In this document: positions 34,867 to 45,656 of the stretch, one piece after another
Layout of the letters: each line of letters starts with the position of its first letter
Numbering within the stretch: the first letter of the stretch is position 1
From: an uncultured SAR86 cluster bacterium
GTDB lineage: Bacteria > Pseudomonadota > Gammaproteobacteria > Magnimaribacterales > AG-339-G14
DNA: 45,917 nucleotides
NCBI GenBank assembly: GCA_902514765.1
Contig: CABXSA010000005.1
Location: 1-45,917 of the forward strand
Direction: 5' to 3'
Position numbers and translations under genes: made by a program
The notes under the pieces: generated by a model
Databases searched by the model: none
Told to the model about the DNA's origin: nothing
What the model saw: only the letters and a program-made list of their open reading frames with translations

Positions 34867-35319
34867 ATGCATTGTCCTTATTGCTCCTTTGAAGAAAGTA
34901 AGGTCATAGATTCTCGTCTTGTAACCGAGGGAAGTGAAATTAGAAGAAGACGTGAATGCCTTAAATGTGGAGAAAGGTGGACTACCTTCGAAGTTGGCGA
35001 ACTAGTTATGCCAAAAATCATTAAACAAGATAAATCTAGAGTTCCTTTTGATGAAACAAAAATAAGAGAAGGTATAGCTAGATCTCTTGAAAAAAGACCG
35101 GTTAGTGATGCGCAATTTCAAACGCTTATTGAAACTATTAAGAAAGAGATTAGAGATTTTGGAGAAAGAGAAATTGAATCTAAACAAGTTGGTGAAACAG
35201 TAATGAGATATCTAAAGAAACTAGATGAAGTTGCTTTTGTCAGATTTGCTTCAGTTTATAGAAGCTTCCAAGATCCTAATGAATTTAGTGAAGAAGTAAA
35301 AAAATTGAGCGATGAATGA
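34867..35319 (+). CDS. nrdR: Transcriptional repressor NrdR
   Basis: Represses ribonucleotide reductase genes in response to ATP/dATP. 150 residues: an N-terminal zinc ribbon with Cys3, Cys6, Cys31 and Cys34 (HCPYCSFEE and CLKCGERWTT), then an ATP-cone at about 48-138 starting VMPKIIKQDKSRVPFDETKI. Sits between glyA and ribD, its usual place. No nrd gene is in the window, but a tandem NrdR-box pair lies upstream of scpA at 14639-14685. Confidence 0.97.
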   Translation: MHCPYCSFEESKVIDSRLVTEGSEIRRRRECLKCGERWTTFEVGELVMPKIIKQDKSRVPFDETKIREGIARSLEKRPVSDAQFQTLIETIKKEIRDFGEREIESKQVGETVMRYLKKLDEVAFVRFASVYRSFQDPNEFSEEVKKLSDE

Positions 35320-36412
35320 TTCTTACTTTATCTCCAAAGCCATATCTCTTGCTCTTAAAGGAAAATTTAATACTAAGCCCGGAGTAAATGTTGGCGCTAT
35401 TATTGTTAAAAATAATAAGATCATTGGTAAAGGATTTTATGAGGCTTATGGAGGTCCTCACGCAGAGATTAATGCCATAAATCAAGTTAAGAATAAGTAT
35501 AAAAAAAATTATCTTAAGCATCTTTCCCAAAGCGAGATATTCGTTACTCTAGAGCCATGTAGCAAGGAAGGAAAAACAGGCGCTTGTGTAAATGAGCTAA
35601 AAAAATATGATTTCAAAAGAATAATTGTTGGCGCAGAGGATCCTTCCCAAAATGGCTTGAAAAGTTTGCGACGTGCTGGCTTTGAAGTAAGAAATTTAAA
35701 TAGTGAAGAATGTCTGAACATAAATAGAGCCTTTCTTCATAAGGCAAAATTCGAAAAACCTTACGTTAAGGCGAAAATTGCAATATCTAATGACTATAAA
35801 TCTGTCCATCTATCAAAAAATAGAAAATGGATTACTGGGGCTCCGGCTCGTAAGGACGTTCAATTATTGAGAGCTCAGGCAGACATTATCCTTACAGGAT
35901 CTGGAACAATAAATTTTGACAAACCTTCTATGAATGTAAGAGCAAAAAAAATTATTTCTAATAAAAGTTTTATTCAGCCAGCTAGATATGTTTTTTCTAA
36001 TGATCTTTTACTAAATTGGTCGGCTCCTTTTTTTAAATTACCAGGTAAAAAGGTAGTTGTAACTTCAAAGAAAAGCCTCCCAAAAGAGGCAAAGAAAATA
36101 AAAGATATTTCATTAGAAATAGTAAATAAAAAAAATAATTTGTTGAATCCGGAACACTTTATAAAAAAAATATCCAAGAAAAATTTAAATAGTATATTGA
36201 TTGAATCTGGTCCAAAACTTCTCGGCAGTTTTGGAGATAATAATTTAATTGATGAATATATTTTTTATATTTCTAAAGAAAATCTAGGCGATAAAGGTTC
36301 CTACTTTTATGCGGGCAAGAATAAATTTAACTTTTTTGATAACAAGCAATTCGATATAGTTGAAGATATCGAGATTGGAAGAGATAAAAAAATAGTTTTA
36401 AGGAAAAAATAA
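35312..36412 (+). CDS. ribD: Riboflavin deaminase/reductase RibD
   Basis: Bifunctional: deaminates the pyrimidine and then reduces the ribose side chain in riboflavin synthesis. 366 residues. N-terminal zinc deaminase domain with GGPHAEINAI near 48-57 and TLEPCSKEGKTGAC near 78-92. C-terminal reductase domain from about 148 (KAKIAISND; QLLRAQADIILTGSGTI; LIESGPKLLGSF). Overlaps nrdR by eight bases. No FMN riboswitch is visible upstream. The reductase half is AT-rich and Lys-rich but intact. Confidence 0.95.
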   Translation: MNDSYFISKAISLALKGKFNTKPGVNVGAIIVKNNKIIGKGFYEAYGGPHAEINAINQVKNKYKKNYLKHLSQSEIFVTLEPCSKEGKTGACVNELKKYDFKRIIVGAEDPSQNGLKSLRRAGFEVRNLNSEECLNINRAFLHKAKFEKPYVKAKIAISNDYKSVHLSKNRKWITGAPARKDVQLLRAQADIILTGSGTINFDKPSMNVRAKKIISNKSFIQPARYVFSNDLLLNWSAPFFKLPGKKVVVTSKKSLPKEAKKIKDISLEIVNKKNNLLNPEHFIKKISKKNLNSILIESGPKLLGSFGDNNLIDEYIFYISKENLGDKGSYFYAGKNKFNFFDNKQFDIVEDIEIGRDKKIVLRKK

Positions 36413-36413
36413 A

Positions 36414-37505
36414 ATGGATTTGAATGGCACAAAAGAACTAATTTCAGAAATTAAGAAAGGAAATATGGTGTTATTAATGGATGATGAAGATCGGGAAAAC
36501 GAAGGAGACCTTATTCTAGCTGGAGAAAAAGTTACCGCAGAAAAAATAAATTTCATGGCAAAACACGCAAGAGGATTGATTTGTCTAGCAATGAGCCAAA
36601 ACAAATGTGAATCTTTAAATTTAAATCAAATGGTAAGCGATAACAAAAGCGGTCTTGGAACAGGCTTTACAGTATCTATTGAAGCTGCTTCCGGAATAAC
36701 TACCGGTATTTCAGCTGCCGATCGCGCAAGGACAATTTCTGTTGCTTCAAAAGCCAAAGCTAAGTCCAATGACATTGTTTCTCCCGGACATGTATTTCCT
36801 GTTAGAGCTATACCAGGAGGAGTTTTGTCGCGAACAGGTCATACAGAAGGAAGCACAGACTTATGTAGGTTGGCTGGGCTAACAGAATCAGCTGTAATTT
36901 GTGAGGTAATGAATGAAGACGGAACCATGGCTCGAAAAAAAGCTTTAATGGATTTCAGTAGAAAACATAACCTAAAGATAGGAACGATTGCCGACCTAGT
37001 AAACTATAGAATTTTAAATGAAAAAACCATAGAGAAAATAGATCGAAAAACGGTAAAAACAGAGTATGGAAAGTTTAATCTTATTATGTACAAAGATTTG
37101 ATATTCGGAGAAACTCACCTGGTCCTTCAAAAAGGTAAAATTTCGAAAAATAGCCCTACTCTTGTCAGAGTTCAGCAAAGTAATTTCTTTCACGATCTAT
37201 TAAATGTAAATGAATTTGGTGCTAGATGGTCTGTTTCGGATGCCATGAAAAAAATAAATGAAGAAGGTAAGGGAATTATTCTAATGATTGACGGAGAAAG
37301 AGATAAAGCTACTGAATTTAATGAAATAAATGCCTCAAAGAAAAATAGAAAAAGTATTCCCAATAACGATCCCAGAAGAATTGGTATAGGGTCACAAATC
37401 CTTAGAGACTTGGGAATCAAAAAAATTAAGTTAATGGGTTCTGAAGTTCGATATCCATCCTTATCAGGATTTGATCTAGAAGTTATAGAATACGTAAAAA
37501 AATGA
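36414..37505 (+). CDS. ribBX: 3,4-dihydroxy-2-butanone-4-phosphate synthase with degenerate GTP cyclohydrolase II domain
   Basis: The N-terminal half (about 1-200) is a full RibB: DDEDRENEGDLILAGE near 22-37, HARGLICLAM, GTGFTVSIEA, FPVRAIPGGVLSRTGHTEGSTDLCRLAG. It makes the four-carbon unit of riboflavin. The C-terminal half (about 205-363) resembles GTP cyclohydrolase II, but the zinc cysteines and catalytic motif are gone: LVRVQQSNFFHDLL stands where LVRVHSECLTGD and two further cysteines would be. It is therefore a RibBX-like protein as in pseudomonads, and a separate RibA must act elsewhere. ATG start, one base after ribD. Confidence 0.92.
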   Translation: MDLNGTKELISEIKKGNMVLLMDDEDRENEGDLILAGEKVTAEKINFMAKHARGLICLAMSQNKCESLNLNQMVSDNKSGLGTGFTVSIEAASGITTGISAADRARTISVASKAKAKSNDIVSPGHVFPVRAIPGGVLSRTGHTEGSTDLCRLAGLTESAVICEVMNEDGTMARKKALMDFSRKHNLKIGTIADLVNYRILNEKTIEKIDRKTVKTEYGKFNLIMYKDLIFGETHLVLQKGKISKNSPTLVRVQQSNFFHDLLNVNEFGARWSVSDAMKKINEEGKGIILMIDGERDKATEFNEINASKKNRKSIPNNDPRRIGIGSQILRDLGIKKIKLMGSEVRYPSLSGFDLEVIEYVKK

Positions 37506-37954
37506 AATCTTCGAAAATAGACATTCAAAAACCTACTATAGATTTAAATAAAGTAAAGTTTGCAGTTGTCAGCACCTACTGGAACGAAGAAATTATCAAG
37601 CCAATGCTTGATGATTGCCTTTCGACATTGAGTGAATATAACTTACAAAAAAAATCTTTTATTGTCCCAGGAGCTTACGAACTACCCTTTATAGCCCAAT
37701 CTCTTTGTGATACCTATGATGCAATTATTTTACTTGGTTGCATTATCAAAGGAGAAACACCTCATTTTGAAATTATCTCACAGAGCATAAGTGATAAAGT
37801 TTTAGAGACCTCTCTCAATAAAAATATTCCTATAATTTTTGGTGTGCTTACAACTAACAATGAAAGTGAAGCAAAGGAAAGAGCAGCGTATAAAGGATCA
37901 GAGTTTGCTCTATCAGCTTTAAGTGTATTAGATACATTAAACAAAATTAAGTGA
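37502..37954 (+). CDS. ribH: 6,7-dimethyl-8-ribityllumazine synthase
   Basis: Condenses the dihydroxybutanone phosphate and pyrimidine substrates to lumazine, the step before riboflavin. 150 residues, normal. Conserved VSTYWNEEIIKPMLDDC near the N-terminus, VPGAYELPF near 56-64, GCIIKGETPHFEIIS near 80-94 and FGVLTTNNESEAKERA with the conserved Lys/Arg. ATGA overlap with the preceding gene's stop. No riboflavin synthase gene (ribE) is in the cluster. Confidence 0.96.
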   Translation: MKSSKIDIQKPTIDLNKVKFAVVSTYWNEEIIKPMLDDCLSTLSEYNLQKKSFIVPGAYELPFIAQSLCDTYDAIILLGCIIKGETPHFEIISQSISDKVLETSLNKNIPIIFGVLTTNNESEAKERAAYKGSEFALSALSVLDTLNKIK

Positions 37955-38349
37955 AATCCAATCCATCTCCTACCAAAATACGAGAGTTAGTTATTCAGAC
38001 ACTCTATCAGAAGACTATTTCTGGAGATTCAAATACTAAAGTTTTAAAAGAATTAAAACAGTCACAAAAAAGTTTAAACACTGAAAAAGTCAGTGAAATA
38101 ATAAAAGATATAAAACTATCTGAAGACAAATATTTAGAATCCATCACAAAATTTTCTCATATTCCATCTTCTAGAATTGGAGGAATTGAACTTTCTATTT
38201 TGTATCTTGCATTTCATGAAATTTCTCATTCGAATCTTGACAAACCAATTATCATAAATGAAGCCATCAAACTGGCTAAAAAATTCGGACAAAGTTCTAG
38301 TCACAAATTTATAAATGCAATCTTAGATAAGGCAATAAAGAGTATTTAA
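37951..38349 (+). CDS. nusB: Transcription antitermination factor NusB
   Basis: Binds boxA RNA with NusE in rRNA antitermination. 132 residues, all-helical. N-terminal RELVIQTLYQKTISG, and the conserved C-terminal half VSRIGGIELSILYLAFHEI-like segment followed by KPIIINEAIKLAKKFGQSSSHKFINAILDKA. GTG start at 37951, overlapping the ribH stop (GTGA). Ends one base before the convergent purA stop, with no visible terminator. Confidence 0.95.
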   Translation: MKSNPSPTKIRELVIQTLYQKTISGDSNTKVLKELKQSQKSLNTEKVSEIIKDIKLSEDKYLESITKFSHIPSSRIGGIELSILYLAFHEISHSNLDKPIIINEAIKLAKKFGQSSSHKFINAILDKAIKSI

Positions 38350-38350
38350 A

Positions 38351-39625
38351 TTATCTTAGGACAGTGCTTTCACTATCAGGTCCAGTGGAAATAATTTTTA
38401 CAGGTACTTCGCAGATATTTTCAATATATGAAATAAAGTCTTTTGCTTCTTGAGGAAACTTATCAAAATTAGTTAGATTTTTTGTTGGGGATTTCCATCC
38501 AGTTAAAGTCTCGTAAATAGGCTTCACATTATCAAGATCCATACATTCTCCAAATGTTGTATCTGTTTCATCATCGGCGTATGCCTTGCAAACCTTTATC
38601 TCATCAAGGCCATCTAAAACGTCTATTTTTGTAAGACAAAGTCCTTTAATGCTATTTGTTTGAATAATCCTATTCATTAAAACTGCATCAAACCAGCCAC
38701 ATCTTCTTAGTCGGCCTGTTGTAGCACCTACTTCTCCGCCAGTTTTTGCAATATAGTCTCCAAGTTCATCATGAATTTCAGTTGGCATTGGCCCCTCTCC
38801 AACTCTTGTGACGTAGGCTTTAACTACACCCAAAATATTCTGAACATCTAAAGGACCACAGCCTGCTCCTGCGGCAATACCAGAAGGAGAACAATTACTA
38901 GATGTAACGAACGGATAAGTTCCTTGATCGATATCGAGTAAAGCTCCTTGCGCGCCCTCAAACAAAACTGATTTTTCTTTAAAATTTAATTGTTTTATCA
39001 ACATTGAAACATCTGCTAACAATGGTTTTACCTTCTCTCCAAATGCCAAATTTTCGTCAATTAAATTACTCAAGGACAAGGCTTCTTTCCCAAAAAATTT
39101 CTCGATCGAAAAATTATAAAAGTCTAGAGTTTCTTCTAACAAAGGTCTCAATTGTTTTTCATCGAGAGTATCTACAACTCTTATCGCCCTTCTAGCAACC
39201 TTATCTTCATAAGCCGGTCCAATTCCTCTAAGCGTTGTTCCAATGTTTTTTTGGTTATTTGACTTCTCTCTGTAGAGGTCTACTAGCTTGTGGTAGGGTT
39301 GGATCAAAACGCATGCTGGACTAATTTTCAATCTATCTGCAATACCTGAGGTATGTTGACTTATTTCTTCTATTTCTGAGAAAAGTGCGTCATAAGATAT
39401 TACGACACCCCTACCTATCAATGACAAAGAATCTTTATGACAGATTGATGAAGGTAATAAGTGAAGAACAATTTTTTTTCCATTTACAATAAGAGTGTGG
39501 CCTGCATTATGTCCGCCTTGATACCGACAAGCTGCGCCAAAATTTCCTGCCATAAAGTTTACAATTTTACCCTTCCCTTCATCACCCCACTGAAGACCTA
39601 AGATCGCAGTATTTAAAATCGTCAT
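38351..39625 (-). CDS. purA: Adenylosuccinate synthetase
   Basis: Joins IMP and aspartate with GTP, first step of the AMP branch. 424 residues, normal. GTP loop LQWGDEGKGKIVN near 11-23, YQGGHNAGHTLIV near 36-48, GTTLRGIGPAYEDKVAR near 128-144, and the aspartate-binding GATTGRLRRCGWFDAV. ATG 39625 overlaps the hisZ stop by four bases. Last gene of the miaA-hflK-hflC-hisZ-purA run. Confidence 0.98.
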   Translation of the reverse strand: MTILNTAILGLQWGDEGKGKIVNFMAGNFGAACRYQGGHNAGHTLIVNGKKIVLHLLPSSICHKDSLSLIGRGVVISYDALFSEIEEISQHTSGIADRLKISPACVLIQPYHKLVDLYREKSNNQKNIGTTLRGIGPAYEDKVARRAIRVVDTLDEKQLRPLLEETLDFYNFSIEKFFGKEALSLSNLIDENLAFGEKVKPLLADVSMLIKQLNFKEKSVLFEGAQGALLDIDQGTYPFVTSSNCSPSGIAAGAGCGPLDVQNILGVVKAYVTRVGEGPMPTEIHDELGDYIAKTGGEVGATTGRLRRCGWFDAVLMNRIIQTNSIKGLCLTKIDVLDGLDEIKVCKAYADDETDTTFGECMDLDNVKPIYETLTGWKSPTKNLTNFDKFPQEAKDFISYIENICEVPVKIISTGPDSESTVLR

Positions 39626-40581
39626 TTTTTTTGATTAAGCTTTATGAGCGATGAAACATTGATGTCAAACCCAATTGCTTCTCTAAATAGGTTTTGTTGC
39701 TCAGTTTTATAATGGCCTCCTTTTGCTATCGGAAAACCAAACCCCGAAGCATGTAAAGAAAAAACTAAACCAGAATGATAGTCAAAGCCAGGGAAATCCG
39801 AAAAGTCTAAATGATAGTCAATCGAACTAGGCAAATTTTTTATTATTTGTTTTATTTTTTTAGCGGAGTCTTTGAAAATTTTATTTTTGTGTTCCTTCAA
39901 ATACTTTAAACAATCAACTTTTCCACTTAGCGACATGAGTTTTTTCAACTCAAATAAATTTTTTTTATTAAGCTTTTTTGATATGAAGAATTCCTCAAGG
40001 TCAGTTTCTGATTTAGATGACATAATCTTTTTTAATGTTTTTAACTCTTGCAAAGATAACTTCAAATTAGTTAATAAGTAATCCATTGGTTCAGTTCTGC
40101 CCAGTGAAAGAGTAAGTTTATATCTTCCTGTCTTCTTTAAAGACGAAATCATTAGTCTGACAATATCAATTTCGTCAGAAATGGAAATTCTTCCAAAAAG
40201 CTCTACTCCAGTTTTGTATGCAATTTTTGATTTAGTTAGTGAGTCTTTAGTTTTTCTTAAAGTTTCACCGAAATAACAATATTTTTTTTTGGATTTAACG
40301 CCTAGCTGAAGATCAATTCTTGCTATTTGCTGAGATATGTCCGGTCTGATGGAAATATTTTTTAAATTTTCGTCAGAAAAAGTATATGTAAACTCTCTCA
40401 AAGAATCGTTTGCGCTTCCTCCTATGCTATCTGAAAACTCTATTAAAGAAGGTATGACAAGTTCACAATTATCACTATAAAATTTATTAAGAAGTAGAGT
40501 GCGAAGGTCTTCTAATTCCTTAGCTTTAATGCCTACAAAATCTTCCGTTCCATCTGGAAGACCTAAATTGGAAGTAGACAT
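39622..40581 (-). CDS. hisZ: ATP phosphoribosyltransferase regulatory subunit HisZ
   Basis: Class II histidyl-tRNA synthetase-like protein that regulates a short-form HisG. 319 residues, shorter than the roughly 390 of most gammaproteobacterial HisZ. Visible are LPDGTEDFVG at the start, the motif 2 region ISIRPDISQQIARI near 75-88, YCYFGETLR, and the C-terminal YHSGLVFSLHASGFGFPIAKGGHY. The HisRS anticodon-binding domain is missing, as expected. hisZ between hflC and purA is the standard place. A true HisRS is excluded by length. Confidence 0.88.
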   Translation of the reverse strand: MSTSNLGLPDGTEDFVGIKAKELEDLRTLLLNKFYSDNCELVIPSLIEFSDSIGGSANDSLREFTYTFSDENLKNISIRPDISQQIARIDLQLGVKSKKKYCYFGETLRKTKDSLTKSKIAYKTGVELFGRISISDEIDIVRLMISSLKKTGRYKLTLSLGRTEPMDYLLTNLKLSLQELKTLKKIMSSKSETDLEEFFISKKLNKKNLFELKKLMSLSGKVDCLKYLKEHKNKIFKDSAKKIKQIIKNLPSSIDYHLDFSDFPGFDYHSGLVFSLHASGFGFPIAKGGHYKTEQQNLFREAIGFDINVSSLIKLNQKK

Positions 40582-40587
40582 GGAAAT

Positions 40588-41472
40588 TTATTCTGATTTT
40601 TTGCCTTTAGAACTATCCAAATACTTGAAAAAGTCACTGTCTGGATCAATTAAAAGTACATCGGATTTATTTTCAAAAGTTGATTGATAAGCTTTTAAGC
40701 TTCTAGTGAACTCATAAAATTCTGGATCTTTATTATAAGCATTTGCATAAATTCCTGTTGCTTTAGCATCACCATTTCCTCTTAATTCTTCAGCTGTTTT
40801 GTAAGCTTCAGCAAGAATTATTGTTCTTTCACGATCTGCGTTTGCTCTAATTCCTTCAGCTATTTCGGTTCCTTTTGCTCTAAGTTCCTGAGCAAGCCTT
40901 TCCCTCTCTGTTCTCATTCTATTATAAACAGACTCATTAACTTCTGTTGGTAATTCAATTTTCTTAACTCTTACATCCAAAACTTCAATTCCTAATTCGG
41001 CTCCTGCTACTCTGTTTAAATCATTTGTAAGTATGCTCATCAACTGATCACGTTCTCCTGAGACTACTTCTTGGACAGTTCTTGTACCAAATTGGTTCCT
41101 TAAACCCTCATCAACTCTTTGTGTTAAAAGAGTTCTCATTGCACTTAGTTGCCCTCCGGACGAAGTGATATAAAACTGTTCATTATTTGTAATACGCCAT
41201 TTAACAAAAGCATCTACAATGAGACGTTTTTTTTCCGCAGTAAAATATGGTTGCGGTAGAGCATCAAGTGTAAGCACTCTTGAATCGAATTTTCTTACTG
41301 AATGATAAACAGGAACTTTAAAATGCAAGCCGGGGTTTATTTTAGGGTCTACAATCTCTCCAAATCTAAGCAAAATAGCGGTTTGTTTGTCATTAACGAT
41401 GTAAATTGCATTTGCAAGAATAACTACAGAGATTAAAACTATTATTGCTAAGGTTAAATTTAATGATTTCAT
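40588..41472 (-). CDS. hflC: FtsH modulator HflC (SPFH family)
   Basis: Membrane-anchored subunit of the HflKC cage that surrounds the FtsH protease. 294 residues. One N-terminal transmembrane helix (about 6-24), then IVNDKQTAILLRFGEIV, the SPFH domain, and a long charged coiled coil around 190-240 (MRTERERLAQELRAKGTEIAEG, then ADRERTIILAEAYKTAEELRGNGDA). Two bases after hflK. Normal pair order hflK-hflC. Confidence 0.96.
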   Translation of the reverse strand: MKSLNLTLAIIVLISVVILANAIYIVNDKQTAILLRFGEIVDPKINPGLHFKVPVYHSVRKFDSRVLTLDALPQPYFTAEKKRLIVDAFVKWRITNNEQFYITSSGGQLSAMRTLLTQRVDEGLRNQFGTRTVQEVVSGERDQLMSILTNDLNRVAGAELGIEVLDVRVKKIELPTEVNESVYNRMRTERERLAQELRAKGTEIAEGIRANADRERTIILAEAYKTAEELRGNGDAKATGIYANAYNKDPEFYEFTRSLKAYQSTFENKSDVLLIDPDSDFFKYLDSSKGKKSE

Positions 41473-41473
41473 C

Positions 41474-42616
41474 TTATCTTCTATCCTGTCTTCTTCTTAG
41501 TTCTTCAATAACTCGATCTGTAATCTCTTGAATATTTGATCCAAGGGTAGTTGACGAAGAAGAAAGTTGATTATCCTCCCTAGAACGTCTATTTGGATCT
41601 AACGATGCAGCTGCAATTTGATCTAAAGGTAGATACAAAATATTGTTGCCTTCTTTGACATCAATCATTACTTTGGTGCTGCTATTCATTACGGATTGTA
41701 CTGCATCAAGGTAGAGTCTTTGTCGGGTTACTTCTGGAGATTTTGTATATTCAACTAAAAGTTGATCGAATCTAGATGCCTCACCTTGAGCTTCAGATAT
41801 AACTTTCTGTTTATAACCTTCAGCATCTTCAACGGCACGTTTAGCCTCACCTCTAGCAATTGGCACTACCTCATTTGCGTATGTTTCGGCCTCATTACGA
41901 AGCCTTACTTCGTCCTCACGAGCTTTAACAACATCATCAAACGCTTCTTTAACTGCTTCTGGCGGTCTTGACTCTCTTATCGAAACAGCAACAACCTCGA
42001 TTCCTGTTTTGTAAGTATTTAGTCTAGTTTGTAGTCTAGATTTAACATCCATTGCAATTTGTTCCCTTCCTACAGTTAAAACACTATCCATTGAAGTACT
42101 TCCAACAACGTGTCTTAATTCTGCTTCAGAAGCTTGTGCCAAGCTATCCTCTGGAGCCGAAGCTTCTAAGAGAAAGAAAACTGGATTAGATCTTTTGTAT
42201 TGAACTGCTACTTCAACGTTTACAATATTTTCGTCTTTTGTAAGCATTGAGGAGTTTGTTGTATGCGTGAACAACTTTTCAGTGTTAACAATGAACCTAT
42301 TATCTATAAAAGGAGGATTCCAATGAATTCCTGGTCCTTTAGTGGAAGAATATTTTCCGAATCTCAAGATCACAGCTTCTTCTTGAGCATCAACTGTATA
42401 GATACCAAAAGCAGAATACAAAAGAACTATTGCAATTAAAACGGAAGGAAGAATTTTTTTAGCTCCTCCGCCACTACTTCCAGAGCCTCCTCCAAACAGA
42501 GAGTTAATTTGAGCTCTAAATTTTTTTATTAGCTCATCGATATCCGGAGGCGGATTATTATTTCTGCCCCATGGGTCTCTTGAGCCATTATTATTTCCCT
42601 GATCATTCCATGACAT
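41474..42616 (-). CDS. hflK: FtsH modulator HflK (SPFH family)
   Basis: Partner of HflC, 380 residues. Cytoplasmic N-terminus rich in Asn, Gly and Pro (MSWNDQGNNNGSRDPWGRNN), a Gly/Ser linker, one transmembrane helix near 56-74, then VDAQEEAVILRFGKY and the SPFH domain with a coiled coil near 230-290. The tail is Arg/Ser-rich. Upstream, only 36 bases separate it from miaA, so hfq and hflX, normally found there, are not present. No Shine-Dalgarno. Confidence 0.96.
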   Translation of the reverse strand: MSWNDQGNNNGSRDPWGRNNNPPPDIDELIKKFRAQINSLFGGGSGSSGGGAKKILPSVLIAIVLLYSAFGIYTVDAQEEAVILRFGKYSSTKGPGIHWNPPFIDNRFIVNTEKLFTHTTNSSMLTKDENIVNVEVAVQYKRSNPVFFLLEASAPEDSLAQASEAELRHVVGSTSMDSVLTVGREQIAMDVKSRLQTRLNTYKTGIEVVAVSIRESRPPEAVKEAFDDVVKAREDEVRLRNEAETYANEVVPIARGEAKRAVEDAEGYKQKVISEAQGEASRFDQLLVEYTKSPEVTRQRLYLDAVQSVMNSSTKVMIDVKEGNNILYLPLDQIAAASLDPNRRSREDNQLSSSSTTLGSNIQEITDRVIEELRRRQDRR

Positions 42617-42652
42617 TAGGACATTCTAAGTTGTTAAAAGGAATAATGGAAT

Positions 42653-43561
42653 TCAATTTTTGATGATAGATAGAATCTTCATAACCTTATCATCTTCATC
42701 TGAAAAAAATGTTTTATCTAGATTAAATTTTTTAAGCCAAGTTATTTGTCTTTTAGCTAGCTGATAAGTCGCATTAGTAGCTAACTCAATCATTTCTTCA
42801 TAGGAAATTTTACTGAAAATAAAGTCAACTACTTGTTTGTAACCTACCGTTTCTAGAACTTTTATTCTCTCTCCATCTTTATGTTTCAATATATTTTTTG
42901 TTTCTTCAATAAGACCCAATTCAAGCATTTTCTCAAATCTTTCTTTCAATTCATTTTTAAATGTTTTTTTGCATCTAGGTATAACTGCAAAAGAGTATTT
43001 TTGATAATCCTCAATTACACTCTTCTCGTTCAAGTTCTTCAATTTACTAAAAGTAGTCTTGGAAAAATGATTTACCTCTAATGCTCTCAGTATTCTTTGT
43101 GAGTCAGTGTCTTTTATAGTTTTTGCTGCTTCAGAATCAATTTTTTCGAGTCTTTTATGCATTAATTTCCAACCTTTGTTTTTTGCCTCTTTTTCTAGTT
43201 CCTCTCTAAGCTGCTCGTTCTTTTCTGGTAATTTTGAGATGCCATTCAAAAGAGAATAAAAATACATCATGGATCCGCCAACAAATATAAAGTTCGTTTC
43301 AGAATTAAAAGTCTCATTGGTAACTTCATTTAGAAAATCCTTAACCGAAAAATTTTCTTCAAGATCTAAAATATTTATTAGCCCATGATGAATATCATCT
43401 AAGACTTTTTGATTGGGTTTGCTACTGCCGATATTTGCACCTTTGTATACCTGAACTGAATCAACGCTAATTATTCTAGATGGTAATTGTTTATTTATTT
43501 CTATCGCCAGCTCAGTCTTACCACAATGAGTAGGACCTAAAATAGAAATTGCTTTCTTCAT
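42653..43561 (-). CDS. miaA: tRNA dimethylallyltransferase
   Basis: Adds the isopentenyl group to A37 of UNN-decoding tRNAs. 302 residues. P-loop GPTHCGKTELA near 9-19, the conserved DSVQVYKGANIGSSKP, FVGGSMMYFYSLLNG, DSQRILRALEV and the C-terminal YATNATYQLAKRQITWLKK-like ATNATYQLAKRQITWLK. ATG at 43561 without a Shine-Dalgarno, divergent from the acyl-CoA synthetase gene by 49 bases. Confidence 0.95.
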   Translation of the reverse strand: MKKAISILGPTHCGKTELAIEINKQLPSRIISVDSVQVYKGANIGSSKPNQKVLDDIHHGLINILDLEENFSVKDFLNEVTNETFNSETNFIFVGGSMMYFYSLLNGISKLPEKNEQLREELEKEAKNKGWKLMHKRLEKIDSEAAKTIKDTDSQRILRALEVNHFSKTTFSKLKNLNEKSVIEDYQKYSFAVIPRCKKTFKNELKERFEKMLELGLIEETKNILKHKDGERIKVLETVGYKQVVDFIFSKISYEEMIELATNATYQLAKRQITWLKKFNLDKTFFSDEDDKVMKILSIIKN

Positions 43562-43610
43562 GTTTTTTTGGTTTTATTTTAGGATATTTAGAGTTTAATG
43601 GGAGATAAAG

Positions 43611-45598
<1,988 letters not shown>

Positions 45599-45656
45599 TT
45601 AAACAAATAAGTAATCACTTTTTATTAGGAAGTAACAAAGATAACCAAAACTAAAG

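Noticed and set aside
35320-37510. FMN riboswitch for the riboflavin genes
   Set aside because: The rib genes overlap or nearly touch the genes before them; there is no leader to hold one.
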